DNA of 64,000 nucleotides, from the NCBI RefSeq assembly GCF_002939385.1, contig NZ_MULI01000021.1, positions 33,569 through 97,568 of the forward strand. The letters run 5' to 3'. The notes under the pieces were generated by a model. The model worked only from the letters and a program-made list of their open reading frames with translations, searched no databases and had not been told where the DNA came from. The first letter of the stretch is position 1. Each line of letters starts with the position of its first letter. The DNA is from Streptomyces sp. MH60 (lineage in GTDB: Bacteria; Actinomycetota; Actinomycetes; Streptomycetales; Streptomycetaceae). Shown piece by piece: positions 37,403-45,216 of the stretch. The translations under genes and the position numbers were made by a program.

Positions 37403-38617
37403 ATGACTGTTGACGTACTGCGCCGGCCCGCCCTGGCCGATCGGCGGGCTCGCGTGGCCGTCGCCGTGCTGTTCTTCACCAACGGGGCCCTGTTCGCCAA
37501 CCTGTTGCCGAGGTATCCGCAGATCAAGGCGGACCTCGGCATCGGGAACGCCGCCTACGGACTGGCCGTGGCGGCGTTCCCGGCGGGAGCCATCACGGCC
37601 GGGCTGGCGGCCGGGGTCCTGGTGCGCCGGTTCGGTTCGGCACGGGTGGCGGTCGGCGGCACGCTGCTGACCGGGGTGGGCATCCTCGCCGCGGGCCTCG
37701 CGGACTCGGTGGCGGTGTTCGCGGGGGCGCTGTTCCTCGCCGGGGCGATGGACGCGTTCACCGACGTCGCGCAGAACGCGCACGGTCTGCGGGTACAGCG
37801 CCGTTACGGACGTTCCCTCATCAACTCCTTCCACGCCATCTGGTCCGTCGGCGCCGTCACCGGCGGCTCCATGGCCGCCGCCGCGATCGCGCTCGGCGTC
37901 GCACGGGGCCCGCATCTGCTCTTCTCCGCCGTGGTCTTCGCGGTCGCGGCCTGCGTCGCCCTGCGCTACTGCCTGCCGGGTCCGGAGACCGAGGCGGAAC
38001 CGGCCGTGGAGACCGGTGCGGGGGACCGCGCGCCGCTGCCGACGCGGGTCCCGGCGGCCGGCGTGCGCACCGGCTGGGTGCTGGCCGCCCTCGTCCTGAT
38101 CGCCACGGCCGGCACCCTGGTCGAGGACGCCGGCATGTCCTGGGCCACCCTCTACCTCTCCGACTCGCTGCACGCGACGGCGGCGCTGGCCGCGTCCGGG
38201 TATGTCGCCCTGGTCGGCGCGCAGTTCGCCGGCCGGATCGTCGGCGACCGGCTCGTGGACCGCTTCGGCCAGCGCGCGGTGGCCCGCTCCGGCGCCCTGA
38301 TCGCGGCGGTCGGCATGGGCCTGGCGCTGGCCGTGCCGACGGTGCCCGGCACGGTTCTCGGGTTCGCCGCGGCCGGGTTCGGGGTGGCGACGCTGGTCCC
38401 GGCGGCGATGCACGAGGCCGACGAACTGCCCGGTCTCAAGCCCGGGTCGGGGCTGACCCTGGTCTCCTGGCTGATGCGGCTCGGCTTCCTGCTCTCCCCG
38501 CCGGTCGTGGGGCTGGTCGCCGACGCCACGAGTCTGCGGGTGGGTCTGCTGGTGGTGCCGCTCGCGGGTCTCCTCGTGCTCCTGTGCACGGGAGTGCTCC
38601 AGCCCCGGCGCCGCTGA
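37403..38617 (+). CDS. MFS transporter
   Basis: A 404-residue protein with about 12 helices, beginning RVAVAVLFFTNGALFANLLPRYPQIKADL (residues 17-45). The pattern resembles the FucP/YbjJ-like sugar or drug porter group. A charged loop with GPETEAEPAVETGAGD separates the halves. The ATG lies 7 nt after TAGGCT, so the mRNA is probably leaderless. The upstream operator is identical to that of the acetyltransferase-TetR pair, suggesting coregulation. The substrate is unknown. Confidence 0.88.
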   Translation: MTVDVLRRPALADRRARVAVAVLFFTNGALFANLLPRYPQIKADLGIGNAAYGLAVAAFPAGAITAGLAAGVLVRRFGSARVAVGGTLLTGVGILAAGLADSVAVFAGALFLAGAMDAFTDVAQNAHGLRVQRRYGRSLINSFHAIWSVGAVTGGSMAAAAIALGVARGPHLLFSAVVFAVAACVALRYCLPGPETEAEPAVETGAGDRAPLPTRVPAAGVRTGWVLAALVLIATAGTLVEDAGMSWATLYLSDSLHATAALAASGYVALVGAQFAGRIVGDRLVDRFGQRAVARSGALIAAVGMGLALAVPTVPGTVLGFAAAGFGVATLVPAAMHEADELPGLKPGSGLTLVSWLMRLGFLLSPPVVGLVADATSLRVGLLVVPLAGLLVLLCTGVLQPRRR

Positions 38618-38649
38618 GCCGCACCGGCGGGCGACACGATCCGGTCGCG

Positions 38650-38681
38650 AGTGTACGTTCGTACGCTTTCGGGGGTACGAT
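38650..38681 (+). promoter_or_regulatory. Operator-promoter of the acetyltransferase-TetR operon
   Basis: The same 17-mer as at 37365 lies at 38650-38666. TGTACG (38652-38657), 18 nt and TACGAT (38676-38681) form the promoter, 7 nt before ATG 38689. A matching operator upstream of the operon encoding a TetR implies autoregulation. Confidence 0.65.
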
Positions 38682-38688
38682 CGGGCGC

Positions 38689-39270
38689 ATGCCGACGGAC
38701 CACTTCGCGGGCGACTCCCGCACCAACCTCGAACGCATGCTGGCGGGCGACCTCTACATCGCCGACGACCCGGAGATCGCCCGCAGGCAGCAGCAGGCCG
38801 TGCGGCTGGCCGCCCGCTACCAGGCCGCCTACGCGGAGGACGCGGACGCGGCGCGACCACTCCTCGCGGAGCTGCTCGGCTCGCTGGGGGACGAGGCCCA
38901 TGTGCGGCCGCCGCTGTACGTCGACTACGGCAGCAACATCACGGTCGGGGCCCGCACCTTCGTCAACTACAACCTGACGGCGCTGGACGTGGCGGCGATC
39001 ACCATCGGCGAGGACTGCCAGATCGGGCCGAACGTCCAGTTGCTGACCCCGACGCACCCCCTGGAGCCCGGCCCCCGGCGGGACAAGCTGGAGGCCGCCC
39101 GCCCGATCGTCGTCGGCGACAACGTCTGGCTGGGCGGGGGCGCGATCGTGCTGCCGGGCGTCACCATCGGGGACAACGCCGTCATCGGGGCCGGTGCGGT
39201 CGTCACCAAGGACGTGCCGGCGAACGTCGTGGCCGTCGGCAACCCCGCACGGCCGGTGCGGAACGTGTAA
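38689..39270 (+). CDS. Maltose/galactoside O-acetyltransferase family protein
   Basis: A 193-residue left-handed beta-helix acetyltransferase. An N-terminal Mac domain (MLAGDLYIADDPEIARRQQQ, outlined; residues 14-33) precedes hexapeptide repeats including ITIGEDCQIGPNVQLLTPTHP and VWLGGGAIVLPGVTIGDNAVIG. The family acetylates maltose, galactosides or other sugars from acetyl-CoA, with a catalytic His in the TPTHP segment. It appears leaderless and is followed 10 bp later by a TetR gene. It may detoxify a sugar that the MFS protein also handles. Confidence 0.92.
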   Translation: MPTDHFAGDSRTNLERMLAGDLYIADDPEIARRQQQAVRLAARYQAAYAEDADAARPLLAELLGSLGDEAHVRPPLYVDYGSNITVGARTFVNYNLTALDVAAITIGEDCQIGPNVQLLTPTHPLEPGPRRDKLEAARPIVVGDNVWLGGGAIVLPGVTIGDNAVIGAGAVVTKDVPANVVAVGNPARPVRNV

Positions 39271-39280
39271 GTCTGCTCCC

Positions 39281-39856
39281 ATGGCAACCGGACACACGGA
39301 CCCGCAGCGGCGGGAGCGCATCCTCGCGGCCACCCTCGACCTGATCGCCGAGGAGGGCATCGCGCGCGTCTCCCACCGGAGGATCGCGCAGCGCGCGGGG
39401 GTACCGCTCGGCTCGATGACGTACCACTTCAGCGGCATCGAGCAGCTGCTGCGGGAGGCGTTCGGCCGGTTCACCGACCACATCGTCGCGGTGTTCGACG
39501 AGCATCTCGGCGCCGCCGCCGACCGCGACCAGGCCCGCGAGGCGGTGGCCGACCTCGTGCACGAGCTGTCCGAGGACAGCCAGCGCGACCTGGTGCTCAC
39601 CCAGGAGCTGTACACGCTCGCCGCGCGGCAACCGGCATACCGGGAGCTGACCCACGAGTGGATGCGCCGCAGCCGCGTCCACCTGGAGAAGCACTTCGAC
39701 CCGGACACGGCCCGCCAGCTCGACGCCCTCATCGAGGGTCTGACGCTGCACCGCGCCCTGGCCCGGGAGCCGCACGGCCGTGCCCTCACCGTGGAGGCCA
39801 TCGCCCGGATCACCACCACGGACCGGCGCGCCGCCGAGGGAAGCGCCACCCCCTAG
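39281..39856 (+). CDS. TetR family regulator of the MFS/acetyltransferase genes
   Basis: A 191-residue TetR protein with HTH residues about 10-55 (RILAATLDLIAEEGIARVS, RIAQRAGVPLGSMTYHF). The C-terminal domain contains RDLVLTQELYTLAARQP. The start follows the acetyltransferase stop by 10 bp, so they are cotranscribed from 38650. It is the natural candidate to bind the two identical operators at 37365 and 38650. Confidence 0.9.
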   Translation: MATGHTDPQRRERILAATLDLIAEEGIARVSHRRIAQRAGVPLGSMTYHFSGIEQLLREAFGRFTDHIVAVFDEHLGAAADRDQAREAVADLVHELSEDSQRDLVLTQELYTLAARQPAYRELTHEWMRRSRVHLEKHFDPDTARQLDALIEGLTLHRALAREPHGRALTVEAIARITTTDRRAAEGSATP

Positions 39857-39858
39857 CA

Positions 39859-39897
39859 GCCCGTGCGGCGCGGGCCTGACCCCTGCGCCGCACGGGC
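39859..39897. terminator. Bidirectional terminator hairpin
   Basis: GCCCGTGCGGCGC (39859-39871) and GCGCCGCACGGGC (39885-39897) are perfect 13-bp arms with a 13-nt loop, between the convergent TetR and TsuA-like genes. Confidence 0.85.
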
Positions 39898-39905
39898 GTT
39901 CCCCG

Positions 39906-41204
39906 TCAGCAGACGCCGTCGCCCGGCTTGGGGTTGCCCAGGTTGAACAGGGGCCGCAGCTTGAGGCCCACCCAGGTACCGGCCAGCGCGAAGGCGCCCC
40001 ACAGCCAGCCGCTGAGGCTGCCCGAGGCGATGCCCGCCAGATAGGCGCCGATGTTGCAGCCCCCGGCCAGCCGGGCGCCGATGCCCATCAGCACACCGCC
40101 GAGCACCGCCGCGACGGCGGTACGCCAGGGGATGCCCCGGTGCAGCGCCCAGGTGCCGCCGAGCGAGGCGGCGACGGCCGCGCCGACCATGATGCCGATG
40201 TCGGTGAGGCTGGTCTTGTCGGCGAGCACCGGACCGGCCAGCATCTCGGCGTTGCCGGGCCGCTGCCACCAGGTCCAGTTCTCCGGGTGGCCGCCGAGCG
40301 CGCCCACCAGCTCCGAGCCCCACAGGCTGAAGGCGCTGGTGACGCCCCAGGCGCCGCCGGAGACCAGCAGGACGCCGGCGCCGAGCACGGCCAGCGCGAG
40401 GGCGCCGACGGCCAGGGGCCAGGAGCCGCGGACGGCGCGGACGGCCGCCCGGCGCGCCGAGGGCACGGCGCCCAGCGGGGGCGGGTTGCGGCGGGCCTGG
40501 ACGCGGCGGCTGACCAGCACCACGAGGAGCAGGGCGCCGATGGTCACGGCCCAGGAGCCGAACCAGCCGATGTGCTCGGACAGCACGACGGGCTCCCAGG
40601 CGGGGAGGTCCTTCCACAGGTCGAACTGCCAGGCGGCCAGCGTGGCGCCGGCGACGAAGCCGCCCAGGGTCAGCACGATCGACGTCTGCCCCGAGCCGAC
40701 CGCGAACAGGGTGCCCGAGGCGCAGGCGCCGCCGAGCTGCATGCCGATCGCGAAGAGCGCCGAACCGGCGAACAGGCCGACGCCGATCGGTCCGGCGGAC
40801 GGCGCGGGCTGGGAGCCGAACAGCCCGGTCTCGGTGCCGATGACCAGCGCGAACAGGGTGGCCGTGGTGCCGAGGAGCAGGGCGTGCGCCCGCAGCCCGG
40901 AGCCGTTGCCGACGGCGACCAGCTGCCGCCAGGCGGAGGTGAAGCCGAACCGGGAGTGGAAGAGGGCGACGCCCAGACCGAGGCCGAGCAGGAGCAGCAC
41001 GCCGGGCTTGGCGCCGTGCGCGGACCACACGTACACGGTCAGGGCGGCGGCGAGCAGCCCGGACACGACGAGCGGCGCCCGCCGGACCGGGGGCAGGGGC
41101 GGCGCCTCGGGCCGCGCCGAGGAGGTGGGCGAGGGGGCGAACAGGGCGGTGGGCGCGCGCGGCGGCGCGGCCGGGGCGGACCCGGCCGGGGGTGCGGTGG
41201 TCAC
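39906..41204 (-). CDS. YeeE/YedE (TsuA-like) thiosulfate permease
   Basis: A 432-residue membrane protein with about ten helices. The family cysteines are in MQLGGACASGTLFAVGSG and ARLAGGCNIGAYLAGIASGSLSG, the GGC-type pore motifs of YeeE/TsuA that relay thiosulfate. The first 45 residues are a Pro/Ala-rich cytoplasmic extension. GTG 41204 has GGAG 7 nt upstream. No TusA-like TsuB partner is adjacent. A four-cysteine short ORF and a hairpin lie just upstream, so expression may be set by cysteine supply. Confidence 0.87.
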   Translation of the reverse strand: MTTAPPAGSAPAAPPRAPTALFAPSPTSSARPEAPPLPPVRRAPLVVSGLLAAALTVYVWSAHGAKPGVLLLLGLGLGVALFHSRFGFTSAWRQLVAVGNGSGLRAHALLLGTTATLFALVIGTETGLFGSQPAPSAGPIGVGLFAGSALFAIGMQLGGACASGTLFAVGSGQTSIVLTLGGFVAGATLAAWQFDLWKDLPAWEPVVLSEHIGWFGSWAVTIGALLLVVLVSRRVQARRNPPPLGAVPSARRAAVRAVRGSWPLAVGALALAVLGAGVLLVSGGAWGVTSAFSLWGSELVGALGGHPENWTWWQRPGNAEMLAGPVLADKTSLTDIGIMVGAAVAASLGGTWALHRGIPWRTAVAAVLGGVLMGIGARLAGGCNIGAYLAGIASGSLSGWLWGAFALAGTWVGLKLRPLFNLGNPKPGDGVC

Positions 41205-41249
41205 GGAAGATCTCCGGGGTGGGGTGCACGGGGACGGCGGACGCTGGGC

Positions 41250-41280
41250 GGACCGGCGGCGCGGGGAGCGCGGCCGGTCC
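41250..41280 (-). promoter_or_regulatory. Hairpin between the Cys-rich leader ORF and tsuA-like gene
   Basis: GGACCGGC (41280-41273, minus strand) pairs with GCCGGTCC (41257-41250), with an inner CGCG/CGCG pairing. It starts 7 nt after the leader stop codon. The apical CUCC could also face the GGAG of the tsuA-like ribosome-binding site. This suits an attenuator or translational switch, by inference. Confidence 0.5.
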
Positions 41281-41286
41281 GGGGGC

Positions 41287-41370
41287 TCAGCGGCGACAGA
41301 GGCCGTCGTCGACGCACCACGCCGAGCACGCGAAGAGCGCGAGGCACAGCAGCGGAGCCGATGCATACAT
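41287..41370 (-). CDS. Leaderless four-cysteine leader peptide upstream of the TsuA-like gene
   Basis: A 27-codon ORF with Cys at positions 9, 15, 19 and 25 (15% Cys, far above streptomycete averages) and ending CVDDGLCRR. TATCTT (41383-41378) ends 7 nt before the ATG, so initiation would be leaderless. A GC-rich hairpin follows the stop codon and the thiosulfate permease starts 83 bp downstream. Polycysteine leaderless ORFs acting as cysteine-responsive attenuators are described in mycobacteria; this has the same logic. Its N-terminal half is hydrophobic, so a tiny membrane peptide is an alternative. Confidence 0.55.
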   Translation of the reverse strand: MYASAPLLCLALFACSAWCVDDGLCRR

Positions 41371-41377
41371 GCGTACG

Positions 41378-41383
41378 AAGATA
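41378..41383 (-). promoter_or_regulatory. -10 box of the leader ORF/tsuA-like operon
   Basis: TATCTT on the minus strand, 7 nt from the leader ATG, matches TAnnnT. No clear -35 is present; the 17-bp inverted repeat at 41397-41456 begins 13 bp upstream. Confidence 0.45.
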
Positions 41384-41396
41384 CGGAAGAGCGTGC

Positions 41397-41456
41397 TCCG
41401 TATGCCACGCCGTCTCGCCATGCGGATGGCGGACGGCGGACGGCGTGGCATACGGA
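41397..41456. repeat. 17-bp perfect inverted repeat between htpG and the leader ORF
   Basis: TCCGTATGCCACGCCGT (41397-41413) is exactly inverted at 41440-41456. The 26-nt loop has its own hairpin, CGCCAT (41416-41421) with ATGGCG (41426-41431). It begins 23 bp after the htpG stop, so it may be the htpG terminator, but it also sits just upstream of the leader ORF promoter and could be an operator. Confidence 0.7.
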
Positions 41457-41479
41457 TCTTTCCGGGTCCTCCCGGCCGG

Positions 41480-43387
41480 TTACAGGGTGCGCTCCAGGCG
41501 GTCCGCCATCAGCTGGACGAACCGGGCGGGCTCCTTGGGCCGGCCGCCCTCGGCGAGCACCGCGAGGGCGTGCAGCAGTTCGGCGGTCTCGGTGAGCTCC
41601 GCGCGGTCCCGCCGGTCGGTCCAGGCCCGGTTCAGGGACTTCACCAACTGGTGCTCGGGGTTGAGTTCCAGGATCCGCTTGGCGCTGGGCACCTCCTGGC
41701 CCATCGCCCGGTACATGTTCTCCAGGGCGGGCGTCAGCTCGCCCGCGTCGGAGACGACGCAGGCCGGGGAGACGGTCAGGCGGTGGGAGAGGCGGACCTC
41801 CTTGACCTCCTCGCCCAGGTGCTCCGTCATCCAGCCGAGCAGTCCGGCGTACTCCTCGCCCTGCTTCTCCTTCTCGGCGTCGCTCTTCTCCTCCTCGGTG
41901 CCGGACAGGTCGATCTCGCCCTTGGCCACCGAGCGCAGCGTCTTGCCGTCGAACTCCCCGACCGCGTCGACCCAGACCTCGTCGACGGCGTCGGTGAGCA
42001 GGAGGACCTCGACGCCCTTGGCCCGGAACGCCTCCATGTGCGGGGAGTTCTCGATGGCCTGCCGGGACTCGCCCGTCATGTAGTAGATGTCGTCCTGCCC
42101 GTCCTTCATCCGCTCCACGTAGTCCTTGAGCGAGGTGGGCTCGTCGGCGTCGTGGGTGGAGGCGAACGAACAGGCGGCGAGGATCGCGTCCCGGTTCTCG
42201 GAGTCGGTCACCAGGCCTTCCTTGAGGACCGCGCCGAACTCGCGCCAGAAGGTGGCGTAGCGGTCCGGCGCCGACGTCCTGAGGTCCTTGACCGTGGACA
42301 GGACCTTCTTGGTCAGCCGGCGCTGGATCATGCGGATGTGCCGGTCCTGCTGGAGGATCTCGCGGGAGACGTTGAGCGAGAGGTCCTGCGCGTCGACGAC
42401 GCCCTTGACGAAGCGGAGGTAGGGCGGCAGCAGTTCCTCGCAGTCGTCCATGATGAAGACGCGCTTCACATAGAGCTGGACGCCGCGCTGATAGCCCTGG
42501 GTGAACAGGTCGTGCGGGGCGTGCGAGGGCACGAAGAGCAGGGCCTGGTACTCGAAGGTGCCCTCCGCCTGGAGCCGGATCGTCTCCAGCGGGTCGCGCC
42601 AGTCGTGGGCGATGTGCTTGTACAGCTCGTGGTACTCGTCGTCGGACACCTCGTCGCGCGGGCGCGCCCACAGGGCCTTCATGGAGTTGAGCGTCTCGGC
42701 CTCGCGGGCCTCGGCGCCGTCGCCGTCCTCGCCCGGCTCCGGCAGCAGCCGGACCGGCCAGGTGATGAAGTCCGAGTACCGCTTGACGATCTCCTTGATC
42801 TTCCACGCGGAGGTGTAGTCGTGCAGCTGGTTCTCGGAGTCGGCGGGCTTGAGGTGCAGCGTGACGGCGGTGCCCTGCGGGGCGTCGTCGAGCCGCTCCA
42901 GGGTGTACGTGCCCTCGCCGCGCGAGGTCCACCGGGTGCCCTCGGTCTCACCGGCGTGCCGGGTGACCAGGGTGACCTCGTCCGCGACCATGAAGCCCGA
43001 GTAGAAGCCGACGCCGAACTGGCCGATGAGCCCGTCCGCCCCGGCCGCGTCCTTGGCCTCGCGCAGCTCCTGCAGGAACTTGGCGGTGCCCGAGTTGGCG
43101 ATCGTGCCGATCAGCTGGGTGACCTCGTCGTACGACATGCCGATGCCGTTGTCCCGCACGGTCAGGGTGCGGGCGTCCTTGTCGACCTCCAACTCGATGT
43201 GCAGGTCGCTCACGTCGGCGTCGGGGGCGTCGTCGCGCAGGGCGGCGAGGCGCAGCTTGTCCAGCGCGTCGGAGGCGTTGGAGACGAGCTCGCGCAGGAA
43301 CACGTCCTTGTTCGAGTAGACGGAGTGAATCATCAGCTGGAGCAGCTGACGCGCCTCTACCTGGAACTCAAACGTTTCGGTCGTCAT
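41480..43387 (-). CDS. htpG: Molecular chaperone HtpG (Hsp90)
   Basis: A 635-residue Hsp90. The GHKL ATPase domain carries [14 protein letters not shown] (catalytic Glu and Asn), DNGIGMS and [13 protein letters not shown]. The middle domain has [20 protein letters not shown] and the client/ATP loop [20 protein letters not shown]. The C-terminal dimerisation domain is complete. ATG 43387 gives [12 protein letters not shown], the usual bacterial N-terminus. A TAGAGT box on the minus strand at 43444-43439 could be its -10, giving a leader of about 45 nt. It stands alone. Confidence 0.97.
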
Positions 43388-43617
43388 GGCTGGGGAGTAC
43401 CTCACAGGTCCACGGAATCGTCTGCACTGGTGAGAGCAACTCTAGAACAGCGAGGGCGGCAGTCGCCGCCGGTCGTACGACCTCCGCGCCCCTCTCCCGC
43501 GCCCGGTCCACCAGTGCCTCCGGCGGATTCAGCCGCGGCGCCTGCGGGAGCGTGCCGGGGCCCGGACCGCCGCCGTGCTCCGTGGGGAGCAGGAGACCGC
43601 GGCGGGCTGATACGGCG

Positions 43618-44115
43618 TCAGACCACCTCGGCCAGTTCGCTGCGCAGCGCGGTCGCCTTGGCCAGGAGGCCGCGCATGACGACGACGAGCAGGGCGAACG
43701 CGGCGCCGACGCCGACGCAGGCGACCGCGGCACCCAGCGCGCCGAGCGCCTGCATGCCGTCGTCGGGAGAGGGGATCTCGGCCACGGCCAGGTGGACGGC
43801 GGCCCCGAGCGCCAGCAGCGTGGCCGCGGCCGTGGCCCCGATGACGGTGTCGACCCAACGGAACGCCCGCCGGGTGAAGACGGCGTCGCGCTCGACCATG
43901 CCGAGCAGCATCCACACCGCGCCGAGCACGACCTGGACGCAGGCGACGCCGATGATCGCCACCGTCGCGTAGGGCACGGCGAAGGGTTCGTAGGGCGGGA
44001 AGCGGTCGACCTCGTCGGACGCCGTCGTGGGGATGACGACGGTCTGCCCGAAGAGACCGAGCAGGATCGCGGCGGCGACGCCGGCCCGGAGCACGGCGAT
44101 GATCAGACGATGCAT
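43618..44115 (-). CDS. DUF2975 membrane protein
   Basis: A 165-residue protein with four predicted transmembrane helices: ILLGLFGQTVVIP, VAIIGVACVQVVLGAVWMLLG, TVIGATAAATLLALGAAVHL and VACVGVGAAFALLVVVMRGLL. VDTVIGATAAATLL and the final GLLAKATALRSELAEVV match the DUF2975 layout. Such genes are usually followed by a small Xre/YozG-type HTH gene; none is seen in the 230 bp to htpG. ATCGAT repeats lie just upstream of its start. Confidence 0.78.
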   Translation of the reverse strand: MHRLIIAVLRAGVAAAILLGLFGQTVVIPTTASDEVDRFPPYEPFAVPYATVAIIGVACVQVVLGAVWMLLGMVERDAVFTRRAFRWVDTVIGATAAATLLALGAAVHLAVAEIPSPDDGMQALGALGAAVACVGVGAAFALLVVVMRGLLAKATALRSELAEVV

Positions 44116-44117
44116 TC

Positions 44118-44154
44118 ATCGATCTTCAATGGGAATCGATCGAAAATCAATCGA
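44118..44154. repeat. ATCGA-type repeats upstream of the DUF2975 gene
   Basis: ATCGAT occurs at 44118-44123 and 44135-44140, and AATCGA at 44134-44139 and 44149-44154, spaced about 15-17 bp, immediately before the ATG at 44115. They are candidate binding sites for a regulator not encoded next door. Confidence 0.45.
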
Positions 44155-44181
44155 CTCGGCCCGACAGACTCGGCCCGACAG
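44154..44181. repeat. Tandem 14-bp direct repeat
   Basis: ACTCGGCCCGACAG occurs twice without a gap (44154-44167, 44168-44181) in the divergent region between the DUF2975 and lipase genes. Confidence 0.85.
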
Positions 44182-44210
44182 TAGGGGCCACGGCGCCTGC
44201 GAGAAGTTCC

Positions 44211-44249
44211 GTCAACAATGTTGACTTGGAGTCAACGGCGCTGCACATT
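44211..44249 (+). promoter_or_regulatory. Promoter with palindromic operator for the lipase gene
   Basis: GTCAACA-A-TGTTGAC (44211-44225) is a perfect 15-bp palindrome; a further half site GTCAAC is at 44231-44236. TTGACT (44221-44226), 17 nt and CACATT (44244-44249) form a promoter for the gene at 44310. The -35 lies within the palindrome, so a bound regulator would block transcription. Confidence 0.6.
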
Positions 44250-44309
44250 ACTCAAAAGTAGAACCGCTCGGTAACTCCGCTGCCGCCCCTCCCGAAGAAG
44301 AGAGAGCAC

Positions 44310-45185
44310 ATGCCGAAGCATGCCCTTCGCCGTGTCATGACCGCGACAGCCGCCGCCGTCGGCACGCTCGCCCTCGGCCTCACCGACGCCACCGCGCACG
44401 CCGCGCCCGCCACCCTCGACTACGTCGCCCTCGGCGACAGTTACAGCGCCGGTTCGGGCGTCCTGCCCGTCGACCCCACCAACCTGCTCTGTCTGCGCTC
44501 GACGGCCAACTACCCCCACGTCATCGCGGACGCGACGGGCGCCCGTCTCAAGGACGTCACCTGCGGCGCCGCCCGGACCGCCGACTTCACGCAGGCTCAG
44601 TACCCGGGCGTCGCGCCCCAGTTGGACGCGCTCGGCACCGGCACGGACCTGGTCACGCTCACCATCGGCGGCAACGACAACAGCACGTTCATCAACGCCA
44701 TCACGGCCTGCGGCACGGCGGGCGTCCTCAGCGGCGGCAAGGGCAGCCCCTGCAAGGACAAGCACGGCACCTCCTTCGACGACGAGATCGAGGCCAACAC
44801 CTATCCCGCGCTCAAGGCCGCGCTCCTCGGCGTCCGGGCCAGGGCCCCGCAGGCCCGGGTGGCGGCCCTCGGTTACCCGTGGATCACACCGGCCGCCGCC
44901 GACCCGTCCTGCTTCCTGAAGCTGCCCCTCGCCGCCGGGGACGTGCCCTACCTCCGCGCCATCCAGGCCCACCTCAACGACGCGGTCCGGCGTGCCGCGG
45001 AGGAGACCGGCGCCACGTACGTGGACTTCTCCGCGGTCTCCGACCGCCACGACGCCTGCGAGGCACCCGGTACCCGCTGGATCGAACCGCTGCTGTTCGG
45101 GCACAGCCTCGTGCCCGTGCACCCCAACGCCCTCGGCGAGCGGCGCATGGCCGAGCACACGATGACCGTCCTCGGCCTGGCCTGA
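44310..45185 (+). CDS. Secreted GDSL/SGNH lipase
   Basis: A 291-residue exported SGNH hydrolase. The signal peptide runs to about residue 32 (AHAAPA). Block I LGDSYSAGSG has nucleophile Ser44, block III is TIGGNDNSTF and block V is PVHPNALGE with the catalytic His. Six mature cysteines can form three disulfides, as in the Streptomyces SGNH lipase/phospholipase group. I recall a characterised S. coelicolor lipase of this type, which this resembles. The RBS is GAAGAAGAGAG. A palindromic operator overlaps its promoter. Confidence 0.92.
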   Translation: MPKHALRRVMTATAAAVGTLALGLTDATAHAAPATLDYVALGDSYSAGSGVLPVDPTNLLCLRSTANYPHVIADATGARLKDVTCGAARTADFTQAQYPGVAPQLDALGTGTDLVTLTIGGNDNSTFINAITACGTAGVLSGGKGSPCKDKHGTSFDDEIEANTYPALKAALLGVRARAPQARVAALGYPWITPAAADPSCFLKLPLAAGDVPYLRAIQAHLNDAVRRAAEETGATYVDFSAVSDRHDACEAPGTRWIEPLLFGHSLVPVHPNALGERRMAEHTMTVLGLA

Positions 45186-45210
45186 CCCGCGGCAACTCCC
45201 CGCGTAGGCT
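45182..45210 (+). promoter_or_regulatory. Leaderless promoter of the GlxA-type regulator
   Basis: CTGACC (45182-45187), 17 nt and TAGGCT (45205-45210), then 6 nt to GTG 45217. The -35 overlaps the lipase stop codon. Confidence 0.6.
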
Positions 45211-45216
45211 TTTCCC

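Noticed and set aside
43368..43733. 121-codon minus-strand frame between htpG and the DUF2975 gene as the missing HTH partner
   Set aside because: It overlaps the DUF2975 gene in another frame and shows no helix-turn-helix pattern.
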